Shown: piece by piece, positions 1 through 7,136 of the stretch | Position numbering within the stretch: position 1 is the stretch's first letter | Layout: every line of letters starts with the position of its first letter | Source: Flavobacterium sp. 90 | GTDB lineage: Bacteria > Bacteroidota > Bacteroidia > Flavobacteriales > Flavobacteriaceae | Length of the DNA stretch: 64,000 nt | Direction of reading: 5' to 3' | Assembly (NCBI RefSeq): GCF_004339525.1 | Contig: NZ_SMGE01000001.1 | Span: 3,720,001-3,784,000, forward strand | Translations under genes and position numbers: made by a program | Notes under the pieces: model-generated | The model's database searches: none | What the model was told of the DNA's origin: nothing | Seen by the model: the letters and a program-made list of their open reading frames with translations, nothing else

Positions 1-29
1 AATAGTAATTAATTAGATACTAAAAATAT

Positions 30-230
30 TTATTTAGGTTTTGGAATGACAGTAGGTGGTTTCGTAGGATCCGTGCCATCACCAGGACCTTCCGTGCCTT
101 TGTCTCCTGCTTGCAAAGAATCTTTTATTTTTTCTGTTTTCTTTGTTGGCGGTGTCTCGTACTCATCAGGAGTACAAGAAAATATCGTGAATAATGACGC
201 AATAGCGACAAAAAGTATTAGCTTTTTCAT
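30..230 (-). CDS. Small proline-tailed lipoprotein (module copy 1)
   Basis: A 66-residue protein of unknown function. The N-terminus is a lipoprotein signal (MKK, hydrophobic run, lipobox-like IFSC with Cys19), so after processing it would be a lipid-anchored peptide of about 48 residues. The mature part begins CTPDEYETP and ends in a Gly/Pro-rich tail (GPGDGTDPTKPP...). It is a clear paralogue of the protein at 11410-11601, which has the same SCT-DE-ET start and a PGDDP...PPPP tail. Both lie divergent from a conserved leader of about 300 nt. In copy 2 that leader runs straight into a gene for a membrane-anchored protein. Here it ends in a stretch without an intact gene. The function is not recognised. 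The lipoprotein call is firm, the role open. Confidence 0.8.
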   Translation of the reverse strand: MKKLILFVAIASLFTIFSCTPDEYETPPTKKTEKIKDSLQAGDKGTEGPGDGTDPTKPPTVIPKPK

Positions 231-248
231 TTTGATTTAATTTAGAAA

Positions 249-540
249 TTAGACATAGGTATTGCTGTCCGGAGTTCACCCAGAGTTTTTGGTTGGCAAT
301 ACCAAATTGGTTTTTGGGAAGTAAACCGTGTAGAACTGTAAGACGTTTTTTTATACTTCCCGAATAAATCCGGTCTTACTGTTTTTTACACTGTTAATTA
401 GAACTAGTTTTTATTATTGTTTTAGTCTGCAGACAAAACTTGAACTAATTTCTATGGCAAAGAAAAGGCGCTTTGAGCCCATTGTTTATAGGGGATTCCC
501 AGAATTCCCGCGTTTTCCTGAGATTCCCAGGAATTCCTGA
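249..540. repeat. Conserved intergenic leader, copy 1 of 3
   Basis: This stretch lies upstream of the 30-230 lipoprotein and is repeated at 881-1165 and 11630-11947. Shared landmarks in order are: an imperfect repeat pair GGTATTGC (258-265)/GCAATACC (296-303); GGGAAGTA (316-323); GTAAGAC (338-344); TACTTCCC (354-361), which pairs with GGGAAGTA; GTCTTAC (373-379), which pairs with GTAAGAC; a GAACTAGTTTT block; a GTCTGCAGAC palindrome; and a run of ATTCC/TCCTGA words near the end. The two pairs are interleaved, as in an H-type pseudoknot. It could be a 5' leader RNA of the lipoprotein, a leader of the rightward gene, or both. Confidence 0.75.
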
Positions 541-553
541 AAAAAGAATATAA

Positions 554-622
554 TGCACAATAAATTTAGGCTCGTAAGAGCTTGTTATGTGAATAAAAAA
601 CTAAACTTGACCTTTATTTAAT
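554..622 (+). pseudogene. Possible start remnant of the module's rightward gene
   Basis: In copy 2 the leader is followed by a gene starting MHSK. Here, at the same place, there is a 22-codon frame starting MHNK and then stopping (MHNKFRLVRACYVNKKLN...). Nothing further downstream resembles the conserved LRDLCW domain. I read it as the broken head of a lost third copy, or chance similarity limited to the first codons. The 23-774 nt between here and the next remnant hold no convincing gene. Confidence 0.3.
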
Positions 623-774
623 AGAGGCAAAAAGTCTTAAAAAGGTTGGTTTGGACTATTAAAAAAAACATAAAAATGTATATTGAAGAGATCAATAAAT
701 TGATTTTAATATTGGAGCAGGTTTAATTGTTGGAAAACGAGAAATAAAGATTAGAATTAGATACTAAAAATAGA

Positions 775-864
775 TTAGTTTTTGGGCAGATTTTCACACT
801 CATGGCGGTAGAAGAGAATAAAGCAAATAGTAAATTGGAGGCTATAAAAAATATTTTTTTTCAT
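775..864 (-). pseudogene. Remnant of a third small lipoprotein
   Basis: A 29-codon frame (MKKNIFYSLQFTICFILFYR...NLPKN) sits exactly where the lipoprotein of module copy 2 should be: immediately upstream of leader copy 2, and followed by the same AATTAGATACTAAAAATA sequence that follows the 30-230 gene. It keeps the MKK start and a hydrophobic stretch, but the Cys-Thr-x-Asp-Glu start of the mature peptide and nearly all of the tail are gone. Most likely an internally deleted copy. It may still be transcribed from the leader. Confidence 0.5.
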
Positions 865-880
865 TTTGGTTTAGATTAAA

Positions 881-1165
881 AATTAGGCATGAGTATTGCT
901 ATCCAGAGTTTATCCAGAGCTTGTTAATAGTAGTTCCAAGATTGATTTTTGGGGAAGTAAAGTAAGACGTTTTTTATACTTCCCGAATAAATCCGGTCTT
1001 ACGGTTTTTTACACTGTTAATTTGAACTAGTTTTATATTTTTGTTTTAATCTGCAGACAAAACATGAACTAATTTCTATGATAAACGAAAGGCATTTTTG
1101 AGACTTTTGTTTATAAGAGATTATCAAAATTTCTGCGGTTTACTGAGATTCCCAAGATTTCCTAT
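881..1165. repeat. Conserved intergenic leader, copy 2 of 3
   Basis: Closely similar to 249-540 over its whole length. The interleaved pairs are kept: GGGAAGTA (952-959) with TACTTCCC (977-984), and GTAAGAC (962-968) with GTCTTAC (996-1002), here with a shorter first loop. TATTTTTG at 1036-1043 fits the Bacteroidota -7 motif TAnnTTTG reading rightward toward the 1183 gene, although no clear -33 TTG lies at the right distance. The leader ends 17 nt before the start codon of the 1183-1830 gene. Confidence 0.75.
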
Positions 1166-1182
1166 AAAAAACCATATATACC

Positions 1183-1830
1183 ATGCATTCCAAGACATTA
1201 GAAGAATATAAAAAAGGCATTAAAATTAAATATGAGATCGTAAAAGAAGGAGAACACTTCGATTACTTATACAATCCTTCTCGTGGAAAACTCCGCGATT
1301 TGTGTTGGCTTATTTTTGAGAATAACCCAACTCAAGATGATTTAAATGTCTTTAAGAATTTATTGTGTTTAGATTTTGATCATACTAAAAAGAATAAGTT
1401 TAAGGAGCAAAAAGATAAGTTTAGGCCTATTGAGACCTTCTTTAAGGGCGAAACAGATCCGTTGAATATTGATGCAATAAATCTTGCGGCAGTTATAGTT
1501 GATTTTCAACCGCGTCCTTTTAAAAAGTTCAACGAAAAGTGTAGAATTGGAGAAACCCAACAAATTAAGAATGCCGATAAAGCGGAGATAGTCGTTGAAA
1601 GTGAGAAAGAAATCATAGAAGTAGATGGTTTTGTGAAAAATGAAAATGAAGAGTCGAAAGAGGATCTTAAAAAAGGAAATTTGTATTCTAATTTTCAAGA
1701 TGTATTTTCTAAAATAAAAACTCAGAAAATAAATCCGGAAAAAATAATTATGGTTGGAATTGGAACAATAGCTTTGGTTTCTTCAGCATGTTTAAAAAAA
1801 TTAGATAGAATGATTTCTAAATCTAAATAA
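1183..1830 (+). CDS. Module membrane protein, short form (unknown domain plus TM tail)
   Basis: A 215-residue protein of unknown function. Residues 1-115 form a domain shared with the 11950-13050 protein. Common landmarks are TLEE near the start, a YNPS/NNPS turn, LRDLCW, a KF..I.TFFKG-type segment, NLAA.IVDF and PRPF.KF. A charged, probably disordered linker follows (about 120-190). The end (around 190-203, MVGIGTIALVSSAC) is hydrophobic enough for one weak membrane segment. Unlike the paralogue, it lacks any domain after that segment, so it may be truncated. It sits directly behind leader copy 2. The domain would face the cytoplasm if the C-terminus is a tail anchor. Existence as a gene is well supported by the paralogy; function is unknown. 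Confidence 0.8.
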   Translation: MHSKTLEEYKKGIKIKYEIVKEGEHFDYLYNPSRGKLRDLCWLIFENNPTQDDLNVFKNLLCLDFDHTKKNKFKEQKDKFRPIETFFKGETDPLNIDAINLAAVIVDFQPRPFKKFNEKCRIGETQQIKNADKAEIVVESEKEIIEVDGFVKNENEESKEDLKKGNLYSNFQDVFSKIKTQKINPEKIIMVGIGTIALVSSACLKKLDRMISKSK

Positions 1831-2144
1831 AGCTGAGAAGAAGCATTGCGAAAAATAAAATGCTTAAAGAAGTAAAAGGAATGATTTTTTGAGAAGTAAT
1901 TCTGGAGTTTAAAAAGTCTGTTTTTCGGCATATATTTATTGTTATTTACACTATAAAGATAAGCAAAACTTATCAGAAAACCTAGTAAATACGGGAGAAA
2001 TTGCCGTTTTTTGTTGCTTTTTTTACAGGTTTTTTTTAATTTTTTTTTAAAATTTTTTGCCTGCAATAACGGATTTAAAAAGCCGTAAAATTTGCTTTTT
2101 TGAGGTAATTGGATTGTAGTAGAATTAGTTTTTACAAAGTAAAT
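1831..2144. other. Gene-free stretch after the module
   Basis: AT-rich DNA with long T runs (around 2020-2060). No conserved frame is convincing on either strand. A leftward 114-codon frame exists (1722-2066) but is low in complexity and overlaps the coding end of the 1183 gene. The paralogue's C-terminal domain is not recognisable here in any frame, so I see no clear decay product of it. Confidence 0.5.
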
Positions 2145-2233
2145 TTTTCACGCAGATTTAAAATAATTTAAGCAGATACACGCAGATTTATTTTCTTTTT
2201 AATTTGCTTAAATCTGTAAAATCTGCGTGAAAC
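2145..2233. repeat. Imperfect long inverted repeat (CACGCAGATT type)
   Basis: TTTCACGCAGATTTAAA at the left end is mirrored by TCTGCGTGAAA at the right end, with inner arms around AATTTAAGCAGAT and ATTTGCTTAAATCTG. This is one of several long intergenic inverted repeats in the window built from short iterated words. It lies just upstream of the 2273 lipoprotein gene. Probably a dispersed non-coding repeat rather than an operator. Confidence 0.65.
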
Positions 2234-2272
2234 AAGAAGGTGTTTTTAATCATCAATAGAAGTCAATAAATA

Positions 2273-2644
2273 ATGAGAAAGTTATTAATCTTAATAGTCA
2301 TGTTTTTGTCAATAAGCTGTACTCAAAAAGAGTTTATAATCTCTATTGAACAACCACATGAGAATAAACTTGATGGTTTGAAAGTTGAAATAAATTTAGA
2401 TGAAAATAAAGCAAAAGAGTTTCATTTAAAGTCAACAAATATTGCGCCTTCTTATGAAACGACTCATTTTTTAATTTCGGAAGAAGGGAAACATCATTTA
2501 ACCGTCAAATTAAAAGATTCCGTGTATAAGTATCAAATATATTATCCATCAGAAAAATACATTATTATAGGGCCTTATTTAAAAAAGAATGGTAAAATTC
2601 GGCTTGGTATTTTAAAACAAAAAGAGAAGTTTATTTTTCATTAA
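2273..2644 (+). CDS. Predicted lipoprotein of unknown function
   Basis: A 123-residue protein with a clean lipoprotein signal: MRKLLILIVMFLSISC, lipobox LSISC with Cys16. The mature part is small, soluble-looking and beta-rich, with no motif I recognise. No second gene lies in the same direction nearby, so it is probably monocistronic. It is preceded by a dispersed inverted repeat and followed after 33 nt by a structured repeat element at 2678-2760, which could protect or end the transcript. The start ATG at 2273 is supported because the signal peptide begins there. Confidence 0.75.
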   Translation: MRKLLILIVMFLSISCTQKEFIISIEQPHENKLDGLKVEINLDENKAKEFHLKSTNIAPSYETTHFLISEEGKHHLTVKLKDSVYKYQIYYPSEKYIIIGPYLKKNGKIRLGILKQKEKFIFH

Positions 2645-2677
2645 ATAATTATTTCAATATTTCTGATAAAATGAATG

Positions 2678-2760
2678 CCTAGCCCTGATAGAAGTGGAAA
2701 TCCTTTTGCTTTTTTCTTTAAAAAGCAAAAGATTGAAACGTATAGCAGGAAATAGCTCCT
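2678..2760 (+). ncRNA. Structured dispersed element, copy 1 of 4 (Flavo-1-like?)
   Basis: Core CCTAGCCCTGATAGAAGTGG, then AATC-CTTTTGC...GCAAAAG-ATT as a long hairpin, then GTATAGCAGGAAATAGCTCCT. CCCTG near the left end can pair with CAGGA near the right end. The same layout occurs at 41374-41454, 60281-60362 and, reversed, 62317-62410. Changes in the outer helix (CCCTG/CAGGA against CCCCG/CGGGA) and in the apical hairpin are compensatory. From memory it resembles the Rfam Flavo-1 motif of flavobacteria. I cannot verify this here. Confidence 0.6.
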
Positions 2761-2796
2761 TATAAATATTGTACAACCTAAAAATAAACTCTAGAA

Positions 2797-3546
2797 TTAA
2801 ACAATTGTTACACCAGAATTTCTGTAAGGCTTTAAAATTTCTTCTTCTGGTGAAGCATTTGTTACCAGAACATCAATATTGCTAATTGGTCCAATAAAAT
2901 AAGATTCGGCGGTATCTACTTTTTCAATTGAACTCAATGCTATGACGTAATTAGAATTTTGAATCATAGTTTTTTTAATCTGAGAATCTTCGTGTATAAC
3001 GCCTGTAAGCCCGCGTTCGTGATGTATACTGCAAACACCAAGAATACAGATATCGGCTCTAAAATTGCGGAAGAAATCTATAGTTTCAATACTTGCCGTA
3101 GTAAAGGATGTTTTGCACATTTTTCCGCCTGCAAAAATCAGATCAATATTTGGTAAATCTTCGATTAATGCTGCAACGGGAAAACTGTTTGTAATAACCG
3201 TTATTTTTAAATCGTATGGAAAACTTGCGACTAAAGCCAAAGAAGTTGTTCCGCCATCGATAAACACAACCTGACCGTCTTTTAAGTAAGAGATTGCTTT
3301 TTCGGCAATGATCTTTTTGTTTTCGACGTCGTGTTTTTCTCTGCTTCTATAATGTAAGGGAATTGGAGAAGGAGCAACCGCACCTCCGCGAACTGCTTTT
3401 AATAATCCCTGATCTGAGAGTTCTTTTACATCTCGTCTTATCGTGTCTTCAGAAACATTTAAGTATCCGCTGAGTTCGAGTAATGTTACGCGATGCTCTT
3501 TTGATAAGTATTCTAAAATTACTTTTTGACGCTCTTCTTTTTTCAT
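2797..3546 (-). CDS. DeoR-family transcriptional repressor
   Basis: A 249-residue regulator. The N-terminal DeoR helix-turn-helix is typical (ERQKVILEYLSKEHRVTLLE, then SEDTIRRDVKELSDQGLL), followed by the DeoR C-terminal sugar-phosphate-sensing domain with the usual GG(T)TSLALV and ITNSFPVA segments. I chose ATG at 3544-3546 (MKKEERQ). An in-frame ATG 17 codons upstream would add a non-homologous extension and would place the start inside the operator. It is divergent from the nucleotidase at 3633. The two promoters share a palindrome that is the likely operator, so it probably represses itself and its neighbour. The ligand is probably a phosphorylated sugar or nucleoside-derived compound, which is inference. 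Confidence 0.9.
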   Translation of the reverse strand: MKKEERQKVILEYLSKEHRVTLLELSGYLNVSEDTIRRDVKELSDQGLLKAVRGGAVAPSPIPLHYRSREKHDVENKKIIAEKAISYLKDGQVVFIDGGTTSLALVASFPYDLKITVITNSFPVAALIEDLPNIDLIFAGGKMCKTSFTTASIETIDFFRNFRADICILGVCSIHHERGLTGVIHEDSQIKKTMIQNSNYVIALSSIEKVDTAESYFIGPISNIDVLVTNASPEEEILKPYRNSGVTIV

Positions 3547-3562
3547 ACGATGCAAATTTATA

Positions 3563-3619
3563 TTGCAAAAGTAAATTAAAATTGCAATATATTGCAATAT
3601 TTGCGTAATTTTGTTGCAA
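3563..3619. promoter_or_regulatory. Divergent promoters with four TTGCAA half-sites (DeoR operator)
   Basis: ATTGCAATATATTGCAAT at 3581-3598 is a perfect 18-bp palindrome. Further TTGCAA half-sites lie at 3563-3568 and 3614-3619. Rightward, TTG (3582-3584) and TAATTTTG (3606-3613) fit the Bacteroidota -33/-7 promoter with a 21-nt gap. Leftward, CAA (3595-3597) and CAAAAGTA (3566-3573), read on the minus strand as TTG and TACTTTTG, also fit with a 21-nt gap. The palindrome therefore lies between -33 and -7 of both promoters, an ideal place for a repressor to block both genes. Confidence 0.8.
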
Positions 3620-3632
3620 AATAAAGCTAAAA

Positions 3633-4169
3633 ATGAAAAAGAAAACTATTGCTGTCGATATGGATGGCGTGCTTGCCGATATCGAGGCACATTTAATTGA
3701 GCATTATAATGAAGCTAATGGAACAACATTAACCAGAGAAAGTATTCAGGGTTTAAGCGAAGAAGATGCTTTTGTAGAAAGAGATCTTTTGAGAGGAATT
3801 TTGAATAAAGAGAATTTCTTTAGAAACTTACCTGTAATGGATGATGCAGTTGAAAGTTTGCGTCAATTGCAGGAAAACTTCGAAATATTTATTGTTTCTG
3901 CTGCAACTGAATTTCCGGTTTCGCTTGCCGAAAAAATTGCATGGCTTGAAGAACATTTTCCGTTTATTAAGTGGGAGAATATTATTCTTTGCGGAAGTAA
4001 AAGAATTATTAATACAGATTATATGATTGACGATCATCCTAAAAATCTGGATTATTGCATGGGAAAACCTATTATGTTTACAGCGTTTCATAATGTAAAT
4101 AAAACGCATCACTTGCGTGTAAATAACTGGAAAGAAGTTGTTGCGGTTTTGAATGAAACACTGAATTAA
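3633..4169 (+). CDS. 5'(3')-deoxyribonucleotidase-like HAD phosphatase (NT5C family)
   Basis: A 178-residue HAD hydrolase. Motif I is VDMDGVLAD near residues 8-16 (nucleophile Asp9, general acid Asp11). Motif II is the FIVSAAT stretch. The motif III/IV region is CGSKRIINTDYMIDDHPKNL, with the metal-binding Asp pair. Length and layout match the 5'-nucleotidase, deoxy-pyrimidine (NT5C) family, which removes phosphate from (deoxy)nucleoside monophosphates in the cytoplasm. It is controlled with the divergent DeoR-type repressor through the shared TTGCAA operator, which suggests a nucleotide or nucleoside salvage switch. It ends at a strong hairpin at 4179-4216. Substrate choice cannot be read from sequence alone. 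Confidence 0.9.
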   Translation: MKKKTIAVDMDGVLADIEAHLIEHYNEANGTTLTRESIQGLSEEDAFVERDLLRGILNKENFFRNLPVMDDAVESLRQLQENFEIFIVSAATEFPVSLAEKIAWLEEHFPFIKWENIILCGSKRIINTDYMIDDHPKNLDYCMGKPIMFTAFHNVNKTHHLRVNNWKEVVAVLNETLN

Positions 4170-4178
4170 TGTGTAAAC

Positions 4179-4216
4179 AAAAAGCCTTTCGGAAGTTGAC
4201 TTCCGAAAGGCTTTTT
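4179..4216. terminator. Bidirectional intrinsic terminator
   Basis: A run of A, the arm GCCTTTCGGAAG, loop TTGA, arm CTTCCGAAAGGC, and a run of T. The stem is perfect. It lies between the nucleotidase (rightward) and the small membrane protein gene at 4242-4406 (leftward), so it serves both. Confidence 0.95.
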
Positions 4217-4241
4217 GCTTTTTTAAATGTTTAAAAAAGAA

Positions 4242-4406
4242 CTATAAATGAAGATCGTTGTTGATTTCTACCTCATCAGATTCTTGGTAGAAATTTAATT
4301 CTTCTTCAATTTTTTTACGGTCTTTTTTATTTTGTTTTACCAGAAAGTAAACTAATAAAACAACGCCAATAACTATCGCGCTCAATACATACCGGTTGAT
4401 TTCCAT
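4242..4406 (-). CDS. Small single-pass membrane protein (54 aa)
   Basis: A 54-residue frame. MEINRY is followed by a strong membrane segment (about residues 7-23, VLSAIVIGVVLLVYFLV), a basic KQNKKDRKK stop-transfer stretch and an acidic C-terminus (EEELNFYQESDEVEIN...). This topology puts the C-terminus in the cytoplasm. It is a real gene rather than chance: it fills the space up to the terminator, has ordinary codon use and no overlap with another gene. Small proteins of this layout are common in Flavobacterium genomes in my experience, without assigned function. The function is unknown. Confidence 0.75.
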   Translation of the reverse strand: MEINRYVLSAIVIGVVLLVYFLVKQNKKDRKKIEEELNFYQESDEVEINNDLHL

Positions 4407-4478
4407 AATAATTTATTTAAGTTTATACTGAGATTAATTCAATTTAGGTATTCTTAAATCTATTTTACGGTTTGGTTT

Positions 4479-5828
4479 TTAGGATAAAAAATCACGAAAC
4501 CATAATCCTGAATGTTTAATTGTTCTTTGTTGCGTGTCAAAATCTACATGAATAAGTCCGAATCTGGCATTGTAACCTTCTGCCCATTCGAAGTTATCAG
4601 TAAGACTCCAAACAAAATAACCATCAACATTATAACCGTCTTTTTTGGCTTTCAAAATCTGTTCTAAATGATCTTGTATATAATGTGTGCGCTTGATATC
4701 GTAGACTTTTCCGTTTTTAAGAATGTCCGGGAAAGCAGCACCATTTTCGGTAATTATAATTTTTTTGATGTTGTAACTATTGAATTTTTTAAGAACGTGA
4801 TAAAGTGCGGGAGGATAAACTTCCCAACCCATATCTGTTGCAATAACATTTCTTTTTTCGGCACTAATTAATTCAGCACCAATATACGGAATTAATAATG
4901 AAGATCTTACTATTTCTCTCGTATAACATTGAAGTCCAATGAAATCAAACTCAAAAGCGAGGTTTTTTAAGTCATCTTCAAGAATATAATTATTCAGTTT
5001 TTTAAGCACCGGCAAATCTGCTTGCGGATAACCCAAACCTAAAATTGGCTCAATAAAAGTTCTGTTCAATAAAGTATCGACGCGTTTTGCAGCTTCTATA
5101 TCTTTTGGAGATTGAGAAAAAGGTTCGATATGTGTACACGAAAAAGTAGTACCAATATTAGCGTCCGGAATTAGATTTCGCAATTTTTTTCCGCCTGCAG
5201 CTGTAGCTAGAGTTACATGATGCATGGCTTTAAGATAATTGGTAATTCCTTTTTTTCCGGGAGCGTGAATGCCCAGGAAATATCCTGCTCCGGTAAAAAC
5301 GGAAGGTTCATTTATGACCATCCAGTTTTTGACGCGATCTCCAAAATATTGTGCGCAAACTTCGACATATTCTGAAAACCAGGAAACCGATTCGCGATTT
5401 GTCCATCCACCTTTTACTTCTAAATCGTGGGGTAAATCCCAATGATAAAGCGTAATCCAGGGTTCTATTCCAGATGCGAGTAAAGAATCTATGATTTTGT
5501 TGTAATAATCTATTCCTGCCTGATTTACAGGATGAGTTCCTGTGGGCATAATTCGTGGCCAACTGATAGAGAATCTGAAATTCGGAATATTTAATTCGTT
5601 TATCAGATCAATATCATTCTGGTAAGAATTATAAAAATCGCAAGCAGTCAGGGCATGATGTCCATTTTTGATTTTTCCTTTTTGAGAGGTAAAAACGTCC
5701 CAGATAGAAGAACCTTTTCCGTCGGCATCATGTGCACCTTCAATTTGGAAAGCGGCGGTTGAAACACCCCACAAGAAATCTTGCCCAAATTGGTCTTTGT
5801 GTAAAAATGCGGTATCAATTTTATTCAT
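4479..5828 (-). CDS. GH1 family beta-glucosidase
   Basis: A 449-residue glycoside hydrolase family 1 enzyme of normal family length. It has the N-terminal signature FLWGVSTAAFQIEGA (residues 18-32), the acid/base glutamate in NEP (Glu174) and the nucleophile in ITENG (Glu361), plus the family tryptophans near the end (VWSLTDNFEW). It would cleave beta-glucosides, releasing glucose or a related sugar. No signal peptide is visible, so the enzyme acts in the cytoplasm on imported di- or oligosaccharides. It stands alone between the small membrane protein and a gap of 219 nt, with no transporter beside it. The exact sugar cannot be told from sequence. Confidence 0.95.
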   Translation of the reverse strand: MNKIDTAFLHKDQFGQDFLWGVSTAAFQIEGAHDADGKGSSIWDVFTSQKGKIKNGHHALTACDFYNSYQNDIDLINELNIPNFRFSISWPRIMPTGTHPVNQAGIDYYNKIIDSLLASGIEPWITLYHWDLPHDLEVKGGWTNRESVSWFSEYVEVCAQYFGDRVKNWMVINEPSVFTGAGYFLGIHAPGKKGITNYLKAMHHVTLATAAGGKKLRNLIPDANIGTTFSCTHIEPFSQSPKDIEAAKRVDTLLNRTFIEPILGLGYPQADLPVLKKLNNYILEDDLKNLAFEFDFIGLQCYTREIVRSSLLIPYIGAELISAEKRNVIATDMGWEVYPPALYHVLKKFNSYNIKKIIITENGAAFPDILKNGKVYDIKRTHYIQDHLEQILKAKKDGYNVDGYFVWSLTDNFEWAEGYNARFGLIHVDFDTQQRTIKHSGLWFRDFLS

Positions 5829-6047
5829 TCAATTGTGCTTTCCTTTTTAATTTTGAATTTCTAATTTATTAATGAAGGAAAGAAGATTGCATAGCTCTTA
5901 AAAAAAGCCATTCTTTGAATGAAACCAAAAAATTTAGATTGAAGAATTTCATGACGTTTAGTTTTATTCAAATTAACAAAACTAATGTGAATTTATTGTA
6001 AAGTCATTATTATCAAATGATTAAATGAATAATTGTCTTGTAATACA

Positions 6048-6257
6048 TCAATCTTCCCAACCACAAAGTGTGAGTCCGAAACCTTGTGCCTGCGAAATGG
6101 ATACTTTTGTAATCTCATGTCGGCATGAAGTTAATCCACGGCAATTATCGGTATAATGGTATTTTTTTGCGCCTGTTGGTCCACAAATATAGACTTTAGT
6201 CTCAACTGGACAAAAGGAGGTTAAGAGGATAAAAACGAAGATCAGATTATATTTCAT
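6048..6257 (-). CDS. Small exported Cys/His protein
   Basis: A 69-residue protein with an N-terminal signal segment (MKYNLIFVFILLTSF) and a compact mature part rich in Cys and His: KVYICGPTGAKKYHYTDNC, then TSCRHE, ending LTLCGWED. Four cysteines and two or three histidines could bind metal or form disulfides. The pattern KVY.CGPTGA..YHY...C.GL..C.HE looks like a conserved Bacteroidota small family that I cannot name. It follows the lipoprotein gene at 6285-6707 after 27 nt in the same direction and is probably co-transcribed. The start is set by the signal peptide. Confidence 0.75.
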   Translation of the reverse strand: MKYNLIFVFILLTSFCPVETKVYICGPTGAKKYHYTDNCRGLTSCRHEITKVSISQAQGFGLTLCGWED

Positions 6258-6284
6258 TTTAATAAGATTTGGGGCTAACTGTAG

Positions 6285-6707
6285 TTATTGCACTACTAAG
6301 AAATATTCATTTCCTCTTTCGTCAAAAGCTTTTAGTTTTCCGTGCTCAATCCATTCGGTTTTTATGTTGAGTTCCGGCACAGAATCATTGATTAGAATTC
6401 CAGCGCCATATTTCCCCTCGACATTAATGTTTCCAAAAACAGAATCTCCTTTTATATTAACGCCTTTTACATTATAATTATACTCATAATGACCAGAATT
6501 TCCGGTTCGGTATTTATACTGATATTGCGTATCAACATGGTAGGTTTTAGCTTCTTCAGGAGTTATTGTTTTTCGGTCTTCAGCAGTAATTACCTCCTTA
6601 TAAAATGTGTTTATTTTTTGAGGAGCCGGAGCAGAAACATGTTTGCAAGAAAGGATTCCAAGCGAAAGAAATGACAATAGGATTAGGTAGTTTTTTTGCA
6701 CAAGCAT
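6285..6707 (-). CDS. Predicted lipoprotein of unknown function
   Basis: A 140-residue protein with signal and lipobox SLGILSC (Cys21). The mature part includes a Tyr-rich stretch (YQYKYRTGNSGHYEYNYNVKG) followed by a regular GVNIKGDSVFGNINVEGKYG segment that looks like short beta strands, and ends VVQ. No known domain. It lies 27 nt upstream of the small Cys/His protein and likely shares its transcript. The 216 nt upstream (6708-6923) holds no gene. Confidence 0.75.
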   Translation of the reverse strand: MLVQKNYLILLSFLSLGILSCKHVSAPAPQKINTFYKEVITAEDRKTITPEEAKTYHVDTQYQYKYRTGNSGHYEYNYNVKGVNIKGDSVFGNINVEGKYGAGILINDSVPELNIKTEWIEHGKLKAFDERGNEYFLVVQ

Positions 6708-6923
6708 TGATTTATTTAGATAATCTTAAAACAGGTTTTAAAATCTTGTTATTTTTTAATAGTGATAAATCTAATTAGAATTACTTTCTTTAGAATGAGT
6801 AGTTATACGTGATTTTATCGAAAGATTTAATGAGAAGAAAGTTTTTGGGAAAGTGGATTTAAACAGAAAAAAGAGGACATTGTAGTTCCTCTTTAAAAGC
6901 TTAAATGATTTTTTTTAAACCAT

Positions 6924-7133
6924 TTAAAATCCGGTATTATATTTTACGTTAAAAGAATGATCAGACATAAATACAAGTCCGAAGAATTGAAAAAAGGCTA
7001 ATATTGCTGGAATAAATGTCCAACAAAATAATAGGTAAAGAATCCCTTGACCTGATTGCCCTAAATAAAATTTATGGATTCCGATTCCTCCTAAAAAGAA
7101 TGTCAAAATTGCTGCGGTAGTTTTACTTTTCAT
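6924..7133 (-). CDS. TM2 domain protein
   Basis: A 69-residue membrane protein that is a complete TM2 domain. The first helix is TTAAILTFFLGGIGIHKFYLG with the diagnostic GG.G.H.FYLG turn, then GQGILYLLF and a second helix LAFFQFFGLVFMSD. TM2 proteins are short two-helix membrane proteins of unclear role. Here it is the last gene of a tight operon: it starts 3 nt after the stop of the PH/SHOCT protein, which itself follows an HsdR-N protein after 12 nt. The coupling suggests one membrane-linked function for the three. Confidence 0.92.
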   Translation of the reverse strand: MKSKTTAAILTFFLGGIGIHKFYLGQSGQGILYLLFCWTFIPAILAFFQFFGLVFMSDHSFNVKYNTGF

Positions 7134-7136
7134 AAT

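Noticed and set aside
46..240. Rightward frame opposite the small lipoprotein
   Set aside because: Complement of the lipoprotein gene; the leftward frame has the signal peptide and a paralogue.
1722..2066. Leftward frame of 114 codons overlapping the end of the module gene
   Set aside because: Low-complexity Lys/Phe-rich sequence, overlaps a supported gene on the other strand, and no start context or homologue known to me.
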